Shown one piece after another: positions 33,661 to 45,317 of a stretch of 64,000 nucleotides of DNA. The notes under the pieces were generated by a model. It ran no database searches. It was given only the letters and a program-made list of their open reading frames with translations, and was not told where the DNA came from. Source of the DNA: Paenibacillus glucanolyticus NBRC 15330. GTDB lineage: Bacteria; Bacillota; Bacilli; Paenibacillales; Paenibacillaceae. The stretch spans positions 372,001 through 436,000 of the forward strand of contig NZ_BIMC01000002.1 of assembly GCF_004000885.1 (NCBI RefSeq), read 5' to 3'. Made by a program: the position numbers and the translations under genes. Numbering within the stretch: the first letter of the stretch is position 1; each line of letters opens with the position of its first letter.

Positions 33661-34623
33661 CTATTGCTGAATCAATACCGGCTTACCGGTTTCCGCGGAT
33701 TCATTCGCGGCCAGCGTCACCTCGAGTGTCTTGAACCCGTCTTCGTAGGAGGCAAGCACAAGGCTTGGATCCTGGTTTCGAATGGCGTCGATCAAGGCCG
33801 TAGTAAGATCCTTGTAGAAGTCGGTTTTGCTGCGGTATACCACTTCTTTCTCCTTATCTGCGATGGAAAGCGTGGTTCCATCCAGAACGACCCGGAAATC
33901 GCGTCCCATGATCTCAATTCCGCTCCGATGATCGAATTGGATAAATCCCGTCTGCATATGGCCGACTGCTCCAGAGTCCAGCACGAATTGAATCGCGCCT
34001 ACATCGGGAATGTCCAGATCCGGAATATCCTGCATAAGCAAGAGACTCATATCGGCATACAAACGGGTGATGTCGCCGCACAGGTAGCGTACAAGGTCCA
34101 TGGTATGAGTAGACTGCTCAACCAGCTGTCCGCCGGACAATTCTTTTTTGCGCCACCAAGGAGTAGGTACAGGTGTCGTTATGTAGTGGGCACGGACCAT
34201 GCCGATTTTTTTGTCTTTAAGAAAATCCTTGGCGATTGCAACGGTGTCCAGGTACCGCAGACAGTATCCGGAAGCTGCTATGATTCCGCTTTCATTGATG
34301 ACTTTGACTTTGTGACGGACGGACTCCACGTCCAGACCCAGCGGCTTCTCGACCATCAAGTGAATGCCTTTGGTTGCTGCCTGTTCTTCAATATCTCCAT
34401 GGCAGAATGGCGGGATGCATACGTACAGAACATCCAGCGGTTCCTGTTCCAGCATCGTGCTGCCGTCCGTATAATAAGCGGAGCCATACAATTCGGCCTG
34501 CTGTTTGGCTAATGCTTCATTCGTATCGCATATTGCAGCCAGTTGAACATGTTCATTCTGGTGAAGGTTTTTAATATGGACAGCGCCCATACCTCCGGCT
34601 CCAATTACACCTGCTTTAATCAT
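33661..34623 (-). CDS. Gfo/Idh/MocA-family oxidoreductase
   Basis: 320 residues, with GGAGTGAG before the start. GVIGAGGMGAVHIKNL (residues 5-20) forms the dinucleotide loop; VEKPLG near residue 93 holds the catalytic-site Lys. It is the last gene of a minus-strand group with two sugar permeases and a binding protein, 311 bases upstream, so it probably oxidises the imported sugar or sugar acid. The reaction is not determined. Confidence 0.88.
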   Translation of the reverse strand: MIKAGVIGAGGMGAVHIKNLHQNEHVQLAAICDTNEALAKQQAELYGSAYYTDGSTMLEQEPLDVLYVCIPPFCHGDIEEQAATKGIHLMVEKPLGLDVESVRHKVKVINESGIIAASGYCLRYLDTVAIAKDFLKDKKIGMVRAHYITTPVPTPWWRKKELSGGQLVEQSTHTMDLVRYLCGDITRLYADMSLLLMQDIPDLDIPDVGAIQFVLDSGAVGHMQTGFIQFDHRSGIEIMGRDFRVVLDGTTLSIADKEKEVVYRSKTDFYKDLTTALIDAIRNQDPSLVLASYEDGFKTLEVTLAANESAETGKPVLIQQ

Positions 34624-34934
34624 AGGTTGCTCACTCCTGATCGTATAATGATGATGGATAAATATTCCTCAATTCTAGGACTCACACGTGATTATAGCCC
34701 CGCTATCCATATTATTCAAGCTTTCCTTTGATGCCGGTACAGAGGATTCACCTGGAAAAAAGTACAGCAAACCTTCCTGAATACATACTAGGTGCTTGCT
34801 GCTAATAACCCTCATACCCGGCATAGGTGCATCGGCAGCGCCATAGGGACGATGTTTCCCATAGCGCCAACACCAACTCTGACATCGGTATCATCCGGCA
34901 GACTCCTTTATCGTGTATATTGCTGCGGCATGTG
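34624..34934. other. 311-base gap inside the minus-strand sugar locus
   Basis: It holds a hairpin at 34838-34867 (GCGCCATAGGG with CCCATAGCGC, two G-T pairs). On the minus strand a ribosome site (AAAGGAG) precedes a frame of only 30 codons. No convincing gene. The hairpin may separate permease and dehydrogenase expression. Confidence 0.4.
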
Positions 34935-35771
34935 TTATCCTTTAATCCCGTTCATGGCAATGCCCTCAATGAAGTAGCGCTGAAGGAATATAAACAGGAT
35001 GATGATCGGAAGGGTTGCCATAAGCGCACCGGCCATCAGGAGAGGATAGTCGGTGGAATGCTGTCCCTGAAAGCTGGAGATTCCAATGGATAGCACCCGC
35101 ATGTCCTCTGAGCTTGTCATAATGAGCGGCCACAGTAAATCGTTCCACGAGGCGAGTATGGTGAAGATGGCCAGGGAGACAAGCGCAGCTTTGGATAACG
35201 GTAAGTAAATATTCCAGTAGATCCGGAAATAACTGCAGCCATCGATTTTGGCTGCCTCCTCCAGATCCTTCGGCAATGTCATGAAGAATTGTCTTAACAA
35301 GAACGTACCGAAGGCACTGAAAATACCCGGTACAATGAGCACATAGAACGTATCCAGCCAATTGAACTCACGCATAATGACAAAGCTCGGGATCATCACA
35401 ACCTGTGACGGTACCATCAATACCGCAAGGAGCGCGAGGAAGATAGCATTCTTGAAAGGAAATCTCAAACTTGCAAAAGAATAGGCTGCAAGTGAGCACA
35501 GGACAAGCTGGCCCACTGTGCGTCCGAGTGTGACGATAACGGTATTCAAGTAATACGTGCCAAAATCAATGGTTTGAATGACACGGAGGTAGTTGTCCAA
35601 GTGCCATTCGACAGGGAGCCATTTGGGCGGAATCGACATGGAATCGGCAAAGGACTTGAAGGATGTGGATATCATCCACAGAAACGGCATAATCATGAGC
35701 AGCGCCCCGGCAGCTAACAGAACGTGGACTGCCAGACGGCTTGCTTTTCCCGATCGGGTTGAAGTATTCAC
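34935..35771 (-). CDS. Carbohydrate ABC transporter permease (MalG/UgpE type)
   Basis: 278 residues, AGGAGG upstream, six membrane segments. The EAA loop appears as LEEAAKIDGCSYFRIYWNIYLP near residue 167. The C-terminus FLQRYFIEGIAMNGIKG is typical of CUT1 permeases. It pairs with the permease 16 bases upstream. No ATPase in the locus. Confidence 0.92.
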   Translation of the reverse strand: MNTSTRSGKASRLAVHVLLAAGALLMIMPFLWMISTSFKSFADSMSIPPKWLPVEWHLDNYLRVIQTIDFGTYYLNTVIVTLGRTVGQLVLCSLAAYSFASLRFPFKNAIFLALLAVLMVPSQVVMIPSFVIMREFNWLDTFYVLIVPGIFSAFGTFLLRQFFMTLPKDLEEAAKIDGCSYFRIYWNIYLPLSKAALVSLAIFTILASWNDLLWPLIMTSSEDMRVLSIGISSFQGQHSTDYPLLMAGALMATLPIIILFIFLQRYFIEGIAMNGIKG

Positions 35772-35787
35772 GTCTTCATTCCTCCTG

Positions 35788-36735
35788 TTATTGGTAGTGA
35801 ACCCAGCGCTTTTGAATATACATTTGAACCATGGTGATGACTAGAATCACAACGAATAGAATGAAGGCCTGCGCTGAAGCGTAACCCATATTGAAATATT
35901 TGAACCCGTCTTCCCAAATGCTGTAAACGACGGTCCGGGTGGATTCCAGCATCGTAGTCTGCTGATCCATCATAATGAAAATCAGGTCAAACACCTGGAA
36001 TGAATTGATAAAGGACATGACCAATACAAAGAACAGGCTGGGCGTCAGCAGCGGCAGCGTGATCCGAAAGAACTTGTACATCGTTCCGGCACCGTCCAGC
36101 GAAGCGGCTTCATAATAGCTGCTGGAGATGCCCTGGAGACCGGAGAGCAGAATGACGGCGTTATACCCGATACTGCTCCAGACGCTGACAAGCACGATGG
36201 AAAACAAAGCGAATTTTTCATCAAACAGCCAATTCGGCTGAGGTAGATTCAACACTCCCAGCACATGGTTGATCAACCCGAATTCGGAGTTGTACAGCCA
36301 TTTCCAGACCATGCCGACCGCAATCGGCATCGTGATTACCGGGATGAAATACAGTGTGCGGTAGAAGACCATGCCTCTGATCTTCTGATTCAGCAGTACG
36401 GCCAGAACCGTTGCGATTGCAACGGACAACGGAACGGTGCCGACGGTATACATCATCGTGTTCAGCATGGAGCCGGTGAATTTGTCGTCCTTCATCAGAT
36501 TCGTGAAATTATCCATTCCGACGAACTGGGGAGAGGTTAACCCGTCCCACGATGTAAACGACAGGAACAGGGATGCGGCGGAAGGGGCCATGTAGAACAA
36601 ACCAAGCCCCAGCACGACCGGCAGGATGAAAATATATCCCCACAGGGCTTCGTGCCGGGCAAGTTTCCCGACCTTTCGCTTGGGCATCTCAGGAGGTTTC
36701 GTGGTCACAGTTATAGGAGAGCTCACAGGCTGCAC
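35788..36735 (-). CDS. Carbohydrate ABC transporter permease (MalF/UgpA type)
   Basis: 315 residues, six membrane segments after a cytoplasmic basic start. The EAA loop reads YEAASLDGAGTMYKFFRITLP near residue 220. The order binding protein, this permease, second permease is the standard CUT1 layout. Confidence 0.92.
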   Translation of the reverse strand: MQPVSSPITVTTKPPEMPKRKVGKLARHEALWGYIFILPVVLGLGLFYMAPSAASLFLSFTSWDGLTSPQFVGMDNFTNLMKDDKFTGSMLNTMMYTVGTVPLSVAIATVLAVLLNQKIRGMVFYRTLYFIPVITMPIAVGMVWKWLYNSEFGLINHVLGVLNLPQPNWLFDEKFALFSIVLVSVWSSIGYNAVILLSGLQGISSSYYEAASLDGAGTMYKFFRITLPLLTPSLFFVLVMSFINSFQVFDLIFIMMDQQTTMLESTRTVVYSIWEDGFKYFNMGYASAQAFILFVVILVITMVQMYIQKRWVHYQ

Positions 36736-36774
36736 CGTCCTTTCTTGGTATTCCTACTTGGGAGCGGATGGTTG

Positions 36775-38034
36775 TCATTTGGTTTCAGTTGCAAGGATTG
36801 CATCCATTTGTTCACCGGCGTTTTTGAGCGCTTCTTCAAAGGTTTTTTTGCCAAGAAAGGCTGCCTGGATTTCCTTCACTTCCGCATCCTGCCATTCCGC
36901 TGTTTTCTGGGACACCGGATAAGGCACGGCAAATTCCAGACTGTCCACAAATACCTGCAGATCGAGAGAAGGAATGGATTTCAGCCAGCCACCTTCCGTG
37001 CCTTTGTAGGCAGGCATCGAGAAGCCGGAATCGGCCAGCAGTTCCTGTCCTTCCTTGCCCGATAGTATCTGCAGCAATTCCCAGGATTCCTGCTCTACTT
37101 TTGTCTTGCCGTTGATTGCCCAGCTCAGTCCGTGAACGATGGAAGCTTTCTGTTTACCGGCAGGAAGAACAGCAACGCCGAGTTTATCGCCGAGAAGCTT
37201 GTGCAGCTCAGGCGAGTTGACCGAAATCCCCGGAAACATGGCGGCCTTGCCGGAGCCGAACAATTGGCGGGACTTCGTTTCAAGCTGCTGCTGCGCATTC
37301 GGCGAGTAGCCTTTGTCAATCAAGCCTTGTTCCCACTTAAAGGCCGACAGAGCTTCAGGCGTATTAAAGCCGGATGACTTCTTATCGTCCGAGATTACAA
37401 ATCCTCCTGCTTGGGCAATAAAGTTGTAGTAACCGATTTGATTGTCGATCGGCGCTATGTAACCGTAAATACCGTTTGTTTTATCGGTCAGCTTGGCCGC
37501 ATTCTCCTCTACGGTTTCCCAGGTCCAGGTATCGTCGGGATAGGACAAGCCCGCGTTGTCAAACAACTCTTTGTTGTAATAGAGTCCGATGGAATCCTGG
37601 AAGTAAGGAAGACCGTGAAGCTTGCCTTGATAGGTATACATATCGACGAGTGCTTCGGTATAAACCGAGGTGTCCAGTCCGCTTTGCTCAATGAGGGGAG
37701 AGAGGTCTTTGATCAGACCGGAGGAGGCGTAGGAGTGAAAGTTGGGTCCGTTCATCCAGTAAACATCAGGACCACTATTGCCGGCGAGGCTTGTTCTCAG
37801 CTTGGTCCAATAATCCGCCCATGGCGTATACGTTACTTTCACTTGAACATTCGGATGCTTCTCATTGAAAATTTTGATGGACTTGTCCAGCGTGTCCCGT
37901 ACATTTTCGTCCCAGAGGGCGACGTTGATTACCTTTTTCCCATTGTCGCCACCGGAGGCATTGCCACCACAAGCGGACAGTAAGACAGTAAACACGAATA
38001 GCATCGTAATCAGGACAGACATTCCTTTTTTCAT
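36775..38034 (-). CDS. Extracellular sugar-binding lipoprotein
   Basis: 419 residues, AAGGAGGG upstream of the start. The lipobox is LLSAC, with Gly/Asn-rich residues after it. The family 1 solute-binding fold is evident: NEKHPNVQVKVTYTPWADYW, GPDVYWMNGPNF and GKAAMFPGISVNSP. It delivers a mono- or oligosaccharide to the two permeases. The ROK regulator gene is divergent, 431 bases away, and is the likely controller. Confidence 0.92.
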   Translation of the reverse strand: MKKGMSVLITMLFVFTVLLSACGGNASGGDNGKKVINVALWDENVRDTLDKSIKIFNEKHPNVQVKVTYTPWADYWTKLRTSLAGNSGPDVYWMNGPNFHSYASSGLIKDLSPLIEQSGLDTSVYTEALVDMYTYQGKLHGLPYFQDSIGLYYNKELFDNAGLSYPDDTWTWETVEENAAKLTDKTNGIYGYIAPIDNQIGYYNFIAQAGGFVISDDKKSSGFNTPEALSAFKWEQGLIDKGYSPNAQQQLETKSRQLFGSGKAAMFPGISVNSPELHKLLGDKLGVAVLPAGKQKASIVHGLSWAINGKTKVEQESWELLQILSGKEGQELLADSGFSMPAYKGTEGGWLKSIPSLDLQVFVDSLEFAVPYPVSQKTAEWQDAEVKEIQAAFLGKKTFEEALKNAGEQMDAILATETK

Positions 38035-38465
38035 TACATAACCCTCCTTAAAATGTTGGCATGGTTTTGATCAAGCATGATGGGGTCATAAAGCTTGTTC
38101 GACGTGAAAACCAGTCTCCTTGGATGGGAGCGCCCCCTTTGTATAGCTGGAGTAAAAAGCATTAGTTATTCCAATCATCGAAAAAAGTTAACATCAACAT
38201 GCTATCTTTTGTGACAGAATAACTAGCTTCTATTGCGAAAGATTATATAATCCCCTCGATTATTTTTCAAGATAGCGATTTCAATTACTTTTAAATTATT
38301 TTTTTCACATATTGTGAGGTTGGGATGAATTCTTACATATAACATTATTTTGATTGATGGAATAAGTTAATTTCGGTTATTGAAAATGTTATAGTGTAGC
38401 TAACCTTATTTTTCCGATACAGAAAGTCGCACTAATTGATGAACCTATAGAAAGGTTGAGCTTGC
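38035..38465. promoter_or_regulatory. Divergent control region with an inverted repeat
   Basis: AT-rich. ATTAGTTATTCCAATCATCG at 38161-38180 recurs inverted and imperfect at 38351-38370 (TGATTGATGGAATAAGTTAA), about 190 bases apart. Both are candidate ROK operators. A TATAGT -10-like box stands at 38390. No coding frame was seen. Confidence 0.5.
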
Positions 38466-39677
38466 TTGAACAATATGAAAAAAGGGGATCACAAGCTGAT
38501 CCAGGCGTTAAACCGATCCAAGGTGCTGAACAAGATTCGTACGGATGGTCCCATATCGAGAATTGAGCTGGCCAAAAAAAATAAGCTGAGCCCCTCCACA
38601 GTCGCTTCCGCCGTTCAGGAGCTGATTAAGGAGGGCTACGTCTCTGAAATCGGCACGGGTTCTTCCAGCGGAGGGAGAAAACCCATTCTTCTCCAATTCA
38701 ATCCGGATAATCATTATTTATTTGCTGTAGCCATAACGAATTCATTCCTAAATCTGGCCCAGATGAACCTGGAGGCAAGGGTGCTGAGAAAGGAAACCTA
38801 TCCGATCGAAGGACTTCAGGGTAATGCGGTTATCGAGCGGCTGCTCGAGCTCATGGATGATTTCACTGCAGGAGCGGAGGACTTGGAACGTTGTGTCGGC
38901 ATTTCCCTCACCGTTCCAGGTATTGTGAGTGATAGTCAGGGAGTGCTGCACTATAACACCAAGCTGCGGATGACCGATGTTCCGCTAAGGCAGATCCTCG
39001 AAGACCGCTATGGAATGCGGACCTGGGTTGAAAACGATATGAATTCCGTTGTGCTCGCAGAGCGGCGATTTGGTGATTATGCATTCGGGAATTTGATCTA
39101 TATTTCCATCGGTGACGGACTCGGCTCCGGTATATTAATAAACGATAGCCTCCTGAGAGGCAAGCATGGGGGTGCCGGCGAGTTTGGACACACCAGCGTG
39201 AATCGCAGCGGAATCCGGTGTGAATGCGGCAATGTAGGCTGCTTGGACAGTTATATCAGCTGGATCGCCGTGTATTCACGAATCATTACAGCAATAGCCA
39301 CAGGACGACCGACTCTAATTCAGGAGCTGAGCGGAGGGGATTACAGCAAAATCGTTCCGTCCGTGTACAAGGAAGCCCTGTGCAGAGGGGACAAGCTGGC
39401 CATGGATCTGAATGAAGAAGTAGCGGAACACCTCGGCGCAGCCATTGTTAATCTGGTCAATATGTTTAATCCCGAAGCACTCGTTCTGGGCGGGGAGATG
39501 GCGCATGGGAATCCGGAGCTTTTGGCAATGGTTCGAAAATATATGGACCGGCATGCGATGCCGATCCTGAAGGATGATATGGTGTTTGGATTGGCATCCC
39601 TTGGCGAAGATGATAAGTTAATCGGTGCGGCTTCTGTCCTTCTGCAGGACTTATTTGGTTTCACCCTGACGGAATAA
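38466..39677 (+). CDS. ROK-family transcriptional regulator (XylR/NagC type)
   Basis: 403 residues from TTG 38466 (GAAAGG upstream). The winged helix-turn-helix covers about residues 12-65 (GPISRIELAKKNKLSPSTVA). The ROK sugar-binding domain follows, with VGISLTVPGIV, the ISIGDGLGSGI loop and the zinc motif CECGNVGC (Cys252, 254, 259). It probably represses the divergent sugar importer and is released by that sugar. glpK begins 70 bases downstream but has its own promoter. Confidence 0.9.
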   Translation: MNNMKKGDHKLIQALNRSKVLNKIRTDGPISRIELAKKNKLSPSTVASAVQELIKEGYVSEIGTGSSSGGRKPILLQFNPDNHYLFAVAITNSFLNLAQMNLEARVLRKETYPIEGLQGNAVIERLLELMDDFTAGAEDLERCVGISLTVPGIVSDSQGVLHYNTKLRMTDVPLRQILEDRYGMRTWVENDMNSVVLAERRFGDYAFGNLIYISIGDGLGSGILINDSLLRGKHGGAGEFGHTSVNRSGIRCECGNVGCLDSYISWIAVYSRIITAIATGRPTLIQELSGGDYSKIVPSVYKEALCRGDKLAMDLNEEVAEHLGAAIVNLVNMFNPEALVLGGEMAHGNPELLAMVRKYMDRHAMPILKDDMVFGLASLGEDDKLIGAASVLLQDLFGFTLTE

Positions 39678-39682
39678 TGAAT

Positions 39683-39711
39683 TTGACAACGTTTCCACCT
39701 GCACGTTATCT
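39683..39711 (+). promoter_or_regulatory. glpK promoter overlapped by a cre site
   Basis: TTGACA (39683-39688), 17-base spacer, TTATCT (39706-39711). TTGACAACGTTTCCAC (39683-39698) matches the CcpA cre consensus at 14 of 16 positions and covers the -35 box, so preferred sugars should shut glpK off. Confidence 0.75.
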
Positions 39712-39747
39712 TTGGTTAAATGCACTTAACGGAAGGGGAGAAGATGA

Positions 39748-41238
<1,491 letters not shown>

Positions 41239-41247
41239 CATTTTATA

Positions 41248-41358
41248 TGTTATAATAATTCATAAGTGAATATTTGTCTGGAGACTTGGAGAGACCACTA
41301 GGCGCGGAAGACCTCATGGAACGAGGTTTGTTACTGCGTGTTTCGTGGTCTCTTTTTT
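41248..41358 (+). promoter_or_regulatory. glpD leader: extended -10 promoter and GlpP-type antiterminator/terminator
   Basis: TGTTATAAT (41248-41256) is an extended -10. The leader then holds AGAGACCAC (41290-41298) pairing with GTGGTCTCT (41345-41353), followed by six T, with an inner ACCTC/GAGGT hairpin. This is the layout of Bacillus glpD leaders, where GlpP and glycerol 3-phosphate allow readthrough. Confidence 0.82.
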
Positions 41359-41427
41359 GTTGCTGTTTCTATAAGAGGTAACAATAGATAAAAAAAAGGG
41401 TAAAACATACTGGGAGGGATTTGTTTG

Positions 41428-43155
41428 ATGTTGCCACAGTCGTTTTCAAGCTTGGATCGCAAGCGTCGTTTTGAGGGAATTGCAGAGAGCACTTATGAGC
41501 TGATCGTGATTGGCGGAGGGATCACCGGTGCGGGGATTGCACTCGATGCGGTCACGCGCGGCATGTCGGTCCTGCTGGTGGAGATGCAGGATTTTGCCGC
41601 AGGAACCAGCAGCCGCTCGACCAAGCTGGTGCATGGCGGACTGCGGTATTTGAAGCAGTTTGAAGTGGGGATGGTGGCTGAAGTCGGCAAGGAACGGGCG
41701 GTAGTCTACGAGAACGGACCGCATGTTACTACGCCGGAGTGGATGCTGCTGCCCATACATCAAGGAGGCACCTTCGGGAAGTTCAGCACTTCTGTCGGCT
41801 TGATGGTATACGATTTCCTGGCTGGCGTGAAGCGGGGAGAACGGCGCTCCATGCTGTCTGTCTCCGAGACGCTGAAGCGGGAGCCGCTTCTGAAGCAGGA
41901 AGGCCTGAAGGGCGGCGGTTACTATGTAGAGTACCGGACGGATGATGCCAGACTCACGCTTGAGGTCATGAAAGAGGCAGCGGCCAGAGGGGCTGTGCTG
42001 TTCAATTACGCGAAGGCCGAGTCTTTGAACTATGATACGAATGGACGGATTACCGGCATCACGGTGAGAGATATGCTGGACGGCGAGGTCAGGACCGTAA
42101 CCGGAACCAAAATCGTGAACGCCGCTGGTCCTTGGGTGGATCAGGTGCGAGAGATGGATAAGTCCAAGAAGGGAAAAATGCTTCAGTTGACCAAAGGGGT
42201 CCATCTGGTCATTGACCAGTCCAAATTCCCGCTCCGTCAAGCGGTGTACTTCGATACACCTGACGGCAGAATGGTGTTTGCTATTCCTCGTGACGGAAAG
42301 ACCTACGTGGGAACAACCGATACGGTGTACAAGGCCAATCCCGTGCGTCCCCTGATTACGGTGGAAGACCGGGATTATATATTGAAAGCTATTCACTATA
42401 TGTTTCCCGATGTGAAGCTGTCCGCGGCTGACGTTGAATCTGGGTGGGCCGGAGTCCGGCCGCTGATCTTGGAGGAGGGCAAGAGCCCGTCCGAAATTTC
42501 ACGCAAGGATGAGATATGGGAATCCCCGTCCGGTCTGATCACCATTGCGGGTGGCAAACTGACCGGTTACCGCAAAATGGCGGATACGGTTGTGGATCTG
42601 GTTGCCAAACGAATTCAGGAGCAGGGCGGCCAAACGTTTGGTCCCGGGATAACGAAGAATCTGCCGATATCCGGCGGGCATATAGGCGGCTCCCGTCAAT
42701 TTCCTGAATTTGTTCGCAAGCAGGCGGATATCGGAGCGGCACAAGGAATCGACCGTAAGCTCGCCGAGCAATGGGCGCAGATGTACGGCTCCAACGTAAC
42801 GGAGTTGTTTCGCTTGGCCAGCGCAGGATCCGATCAAGCGGAAGCATCCGCGCTTCCCGTATCGGTTCTGGTACCGCTGATGTATGCGATCCAGTATGAG
42901 TTGGCGTCGAAGCCGACGGACTTTTTCATCCGCCGTACGGGTTCCCTGTTATTTAACATCCAGTGGACAAGAAAATGGAAGGAGCCCGTAATGGATTATA
43001 TGGCTTCCGTTCTGGCATGGAGCGAGCAGCAGAGAACGGAATACGCAAGGGAACTGGATGAGGAACTGGCATCTGCCACACAGCCAATAGCACAGGAGCA
43101 ATCGGAGGCAGTGTCCCTCTCACAAGACTCCACACAAGAAAAACTATCTTCTTAA
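41428..43155 (+). CDS. glpD: Aerobic glycerol-3-phosphate dehydrogenase
   Basis: 576 residues counting from the TTG just before ATG 41428; the ATG is preferred (TGGGAGGGA upstream). The FAD-binding loop is [18 protein letters not shown], and [20 protein letters not shown] is the GlpD signature. WAGVRPL and the C-terminal DAO_C domain follow. The enzyme passes electrons to menaquinone at the membrane, forming DHAP. The last 25 residues are a Gln/Ser-rich tail beyond the usual end. Confidence 0.95.
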   Translation: MLPQSFSSLDRKRRFEGIAESTYELIVIGGGITGAGIALDAVTRGMSVLLVEMQDFAAGTSSRSTKLVHGGLRYLKQFEVGMVAEVGKERAVVYENGPHVTTPEWMLLPIHQGGTFGKFSTSVGLMVYDFLAGVKRGERRSMLSVSETLKREPLLKQEGLKGGGYYVEYRTDDARLTLEVMKEAAARGAVLFNYAKAESLNYDTNGRITGITVRDMLDGEVRTVTGTKIVNAAGPWVDQVREMDKSKKGKMLQLTKGVHLVIDQSKFPLRQAVYFDTPDGRMVFAIPRDGKTYVGTTDTVYKANPVRPLITVEDRDYILKAIHYMFPDVKLSAADVESGWAGVRPLILEEGKSPSEISRKDEIWESPSGLITIAGGKLTGYRKMADTVVDLVAKRIQEQGGQTFGPGITKNLPISGGHIGGSRQFPEFVRKQADIGAAQGIDRKLAEQWAQMYGSNVTELFRLASAGSDQAEASALPVSVLVPLMYAIQYELASKPTDFFIRRTGSLLFNIQWTRKWKEPVMDYMASVLAWSEQQRTEYARELDEELASATQPIAQEQSEAVSLSQDSTQEKLSS

Positions 43156-43290
43156 ACGATGTGCCTAACCAAGATGCAAGGAAGAGGGTTTGGTTAGAGC
43201 CATAACGGCTTATTCAAGCTCGACAATCTAGTCGTAAGGGCAACGGTATGATAATCTATATACGTTCACATTGAGAGGAGAGATGACCCG

Positions 43291-44283
43291 ATGAACCACA
43301 AAGCGTATGAAGAATTATATCACGGAGAGAGCGCGGTTTGGCTCCAGCATGGCCCTTACGAAGCGGCGATATTGCCTGGGATCGGAGGCAATCTCATCGC
43401 TTTCAGGGATAACGAAAGCGGTTACCGTTTCCTTCGCGAACCTGAAGCACACGAGATGGAAGCATTCAAGTCCAATCCAGGCGTTCACGGCATTCCTGTC
43501 CTGTTTCCGCCGAATCGATATGAAGACGGGAGGTTTCCATGGAATGGACAGACCTATCAATTCCCGGTGAATGAGGTTGAGACAGCTAATCACCTCCATG
43601 GCTTTTTACATACGATACCGTGGACGGTCGAGGATTATGGCAGCAGTGAGGCTGAAAGTTATGTGGTCGTTTCCGTAACGATCGATGAGGATCACCCGGT
43701 GTACGCCATGCTTCCGCACACGTTCACGTTTCGGCTCCGCTATACGCTGAATCGGGATGGATTAGCCCAGCATGTGTTGATACGCAACCGGGGAACGAGC
43801 AGCATGCCTTGCCTGCTTGCCTTCCATACGGCGATCAATGCTCCGTTTGCACCTGAGAGCACAGCGGATGATTGCGTTGCAAGAATAACGATCGGAGAGC
43901 GGTGGGAAATGAGTGACCGCATGCTGCCGACCGGGGAATTCCAGTCCCTGACGGCGGAAGAAGAACGGCTGCGGACAAGCGGGGTCAACCCCTATTTTGC
44001 CCCCATGGACAACCATTACACGGCTGTACCGCAGAACGGCAGAAACCGTATGGAATTGACGGATACCAGGCTGGGAAAAACCTTGGTCTATGATGTCGGC
44101 AACTCATATAAGCAGTGGATGGTATGGAATAACAAGGCATCCCGGAAGTTTTTCTGTCCCGAGCCTCAGATCAATCTGGTGAATGCTCCAAACGTGAATT
44201 TGCCGGCGGATGATATCGGTTTGTTCGGTTTGGCACCGGGTGATATTTGGGAAGCCACCTCTCGGCTGTATCTTAAAGGCTGA
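43291..44283 (+). CDS. Aldose 1-epimerase-family protein
   Basis: 330 residues, GAGAGGAGAG before the ATG. The galactose mutarotase fold is suggested by YEAAILPGIGGNLIAFRD, the conserved His pair in ANHLHGFLH, and a late Glu-containing segment FFCPEPQINLVNAP. It interconverts alpha and beta sugars or related hexose-6-phosphates. It stands alone after glpD. Confidence 0.82.
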   Translation: MNHKAYEELYHGESAVWLQHGPYEAAILPGIGGNLIAFRDNESGYRFLREPEAHEMEAFKSNPGVHGIPVLFPPNRYEDGRFPWNGQTYQFPVNEVETANHLHGFLHTIPWTVEDYGSSEAESYVVVSVTIDEDHPVYAMLPHTFTFRLRYTLNRDGLAQHVLIRNRGTSSMPCLLAFHTAINAPFAPESTADDCVARITIGERWEMSDRMLPTGEFQSLTAEEERLRTSGVNPYFAPMDNHYTAVPQNGRNRMELTDTRLGKTLVYDVGNSYKQWMVWNNKASRKFFCPEPQINLVNAPNVNLPADDIGLFGLAPGDIWEATSRLYLKG

Positions 44284-44303
44284 TCCTTAATTCCTCCTCC
44301 ATA

Positions 44304-44361
44304 AAAAAGCGTATGGATCGCAACACCTGTTACTCAGGGCGTTTACAGTCCATACGTTTTT
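44304..44361. terminator. Bidirectional terminator
   Basis: CGTATGGA (44310-44317) pairs with TCCATACG (44349-44356); A-rich before and TTTTT after. It lies between convergent genes. Confidence 0.8.
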
Positions 44362-44386
44362 GCTATAAGACATATGATTTCATGCT

Positions 44387-45157
44387 TCAGCTCCCTGCGG
44401 AAGAGCCGGGAATCTCTTCACGCCCATGCCTGCGACTGCGTTTGATGTGGTCCGGAATGACAAAAAAGACAACATACATAAGGATAAATAATACAAGTGC
44501 AATGAATTCCTCAACCATAATGTATAGGGGATGTGGACCCAGCAGATCCAGTAGCGACGCGGTTTCCGGCTTGCGCATCAGGAACATGTAATTGGAACCA
44601 ACAGCCCAATTAACAAGACCGACAAGCACGGCGGACACGTTAAGAAAGACCATCGTCCAGCCAATAGATTTCCAGGTTGGCCGGTATCCTCTTACCCATG
44701 TCATGTACAGCGCTGTTAATATAATGGCGGTATGGACGGTAAAGAAATGAAAGAAGCGGAAGTGAGGGAAAGGATAACCCAGATTGGGTGTCAGTATGGC
44801 CTGAAGCGCCCCTCCGATGCCTGCAAAATAAACGAGCGGATATAAGCGGCGCTCATCCGTAAGCAGGATGGCTATGGAGAGAAACAGGGTCAGACTGCAC
44901 AATTCCAGCGGCAATGACGTGGCGGGATCCCAGATGCCGGTTAACACATACCAGAGGTGAAGGGAGGCCTCCGGCAACGAAAGTGCGGCAAGCAGGCTCC
45001 ATTTCACGGTCTTTTGAAGGGCAGTCGTTGAGACGATTACAGACCTGAACAGATACAGGAACGCGGCAAGGGCGATCAGGATAACGATGGCTATCCAATG
45101 CTCGGTGGAGAAGGCGGCAAATGCCTTCGGATAACTCGGATCAAATAAGGATTCGAT
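44387..45157 (-). CDS. YwaF/TIGR02206-family membrane protein with an unusual start
   Basis: Polytopic protein of about 257 residues. The first standard start in frame is GTG at 45007, but family-like sequence extends upstream for 50 codons (SLFDPSYPKAFAAFSTEHW, then a membrane helix) to a stop at 45164. No ATG/GTG/TTG occurs in that stretch. GAGAGG lies at normal distance from an ATC codon (45157), which I use as a provisional start. An ATG in another frame at 45167 suggests a one-base frameshift near the start instead. The family's role is unknown. Confidence 0.7.
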   Translation of the reverse strand: MESLFDPSYPKAFAAFSTEHWIAIVILIALAAFLYLFRSVIVSTTALQKTVKWSLLAALSLPEASLHLWYVLTGIWDPATSLPLELCSLTLFLSIAILLTDERRLYPLVYFAGIGGALQAILTPNLGYPFPHFRFFHFFTVHTAIILTALYMTWVRGYRPTWKSIGWTMVFLNVSAVLVGLVNWAVGSNYMFLMRKPETASLLDLLGPHPLYIMVEEFIALVLFILMYVVFFVIPDHIKRSRRHGREEIPGSSAGS

Positions 45158-45317
45158 GCTGTATCATCCTCTCTGTAGTTCGCAAGCCCATTATGATCGA
45201 TATTACCATGAACTGGATGTGGAATGAATATCATTTTTATGCCGGAATACATTGAAGTTATGTCGGTGTCGAGAATCCGAGAAGCATATCGGTTATTAAG
45301 GAAGTGGGTGCGTTATT

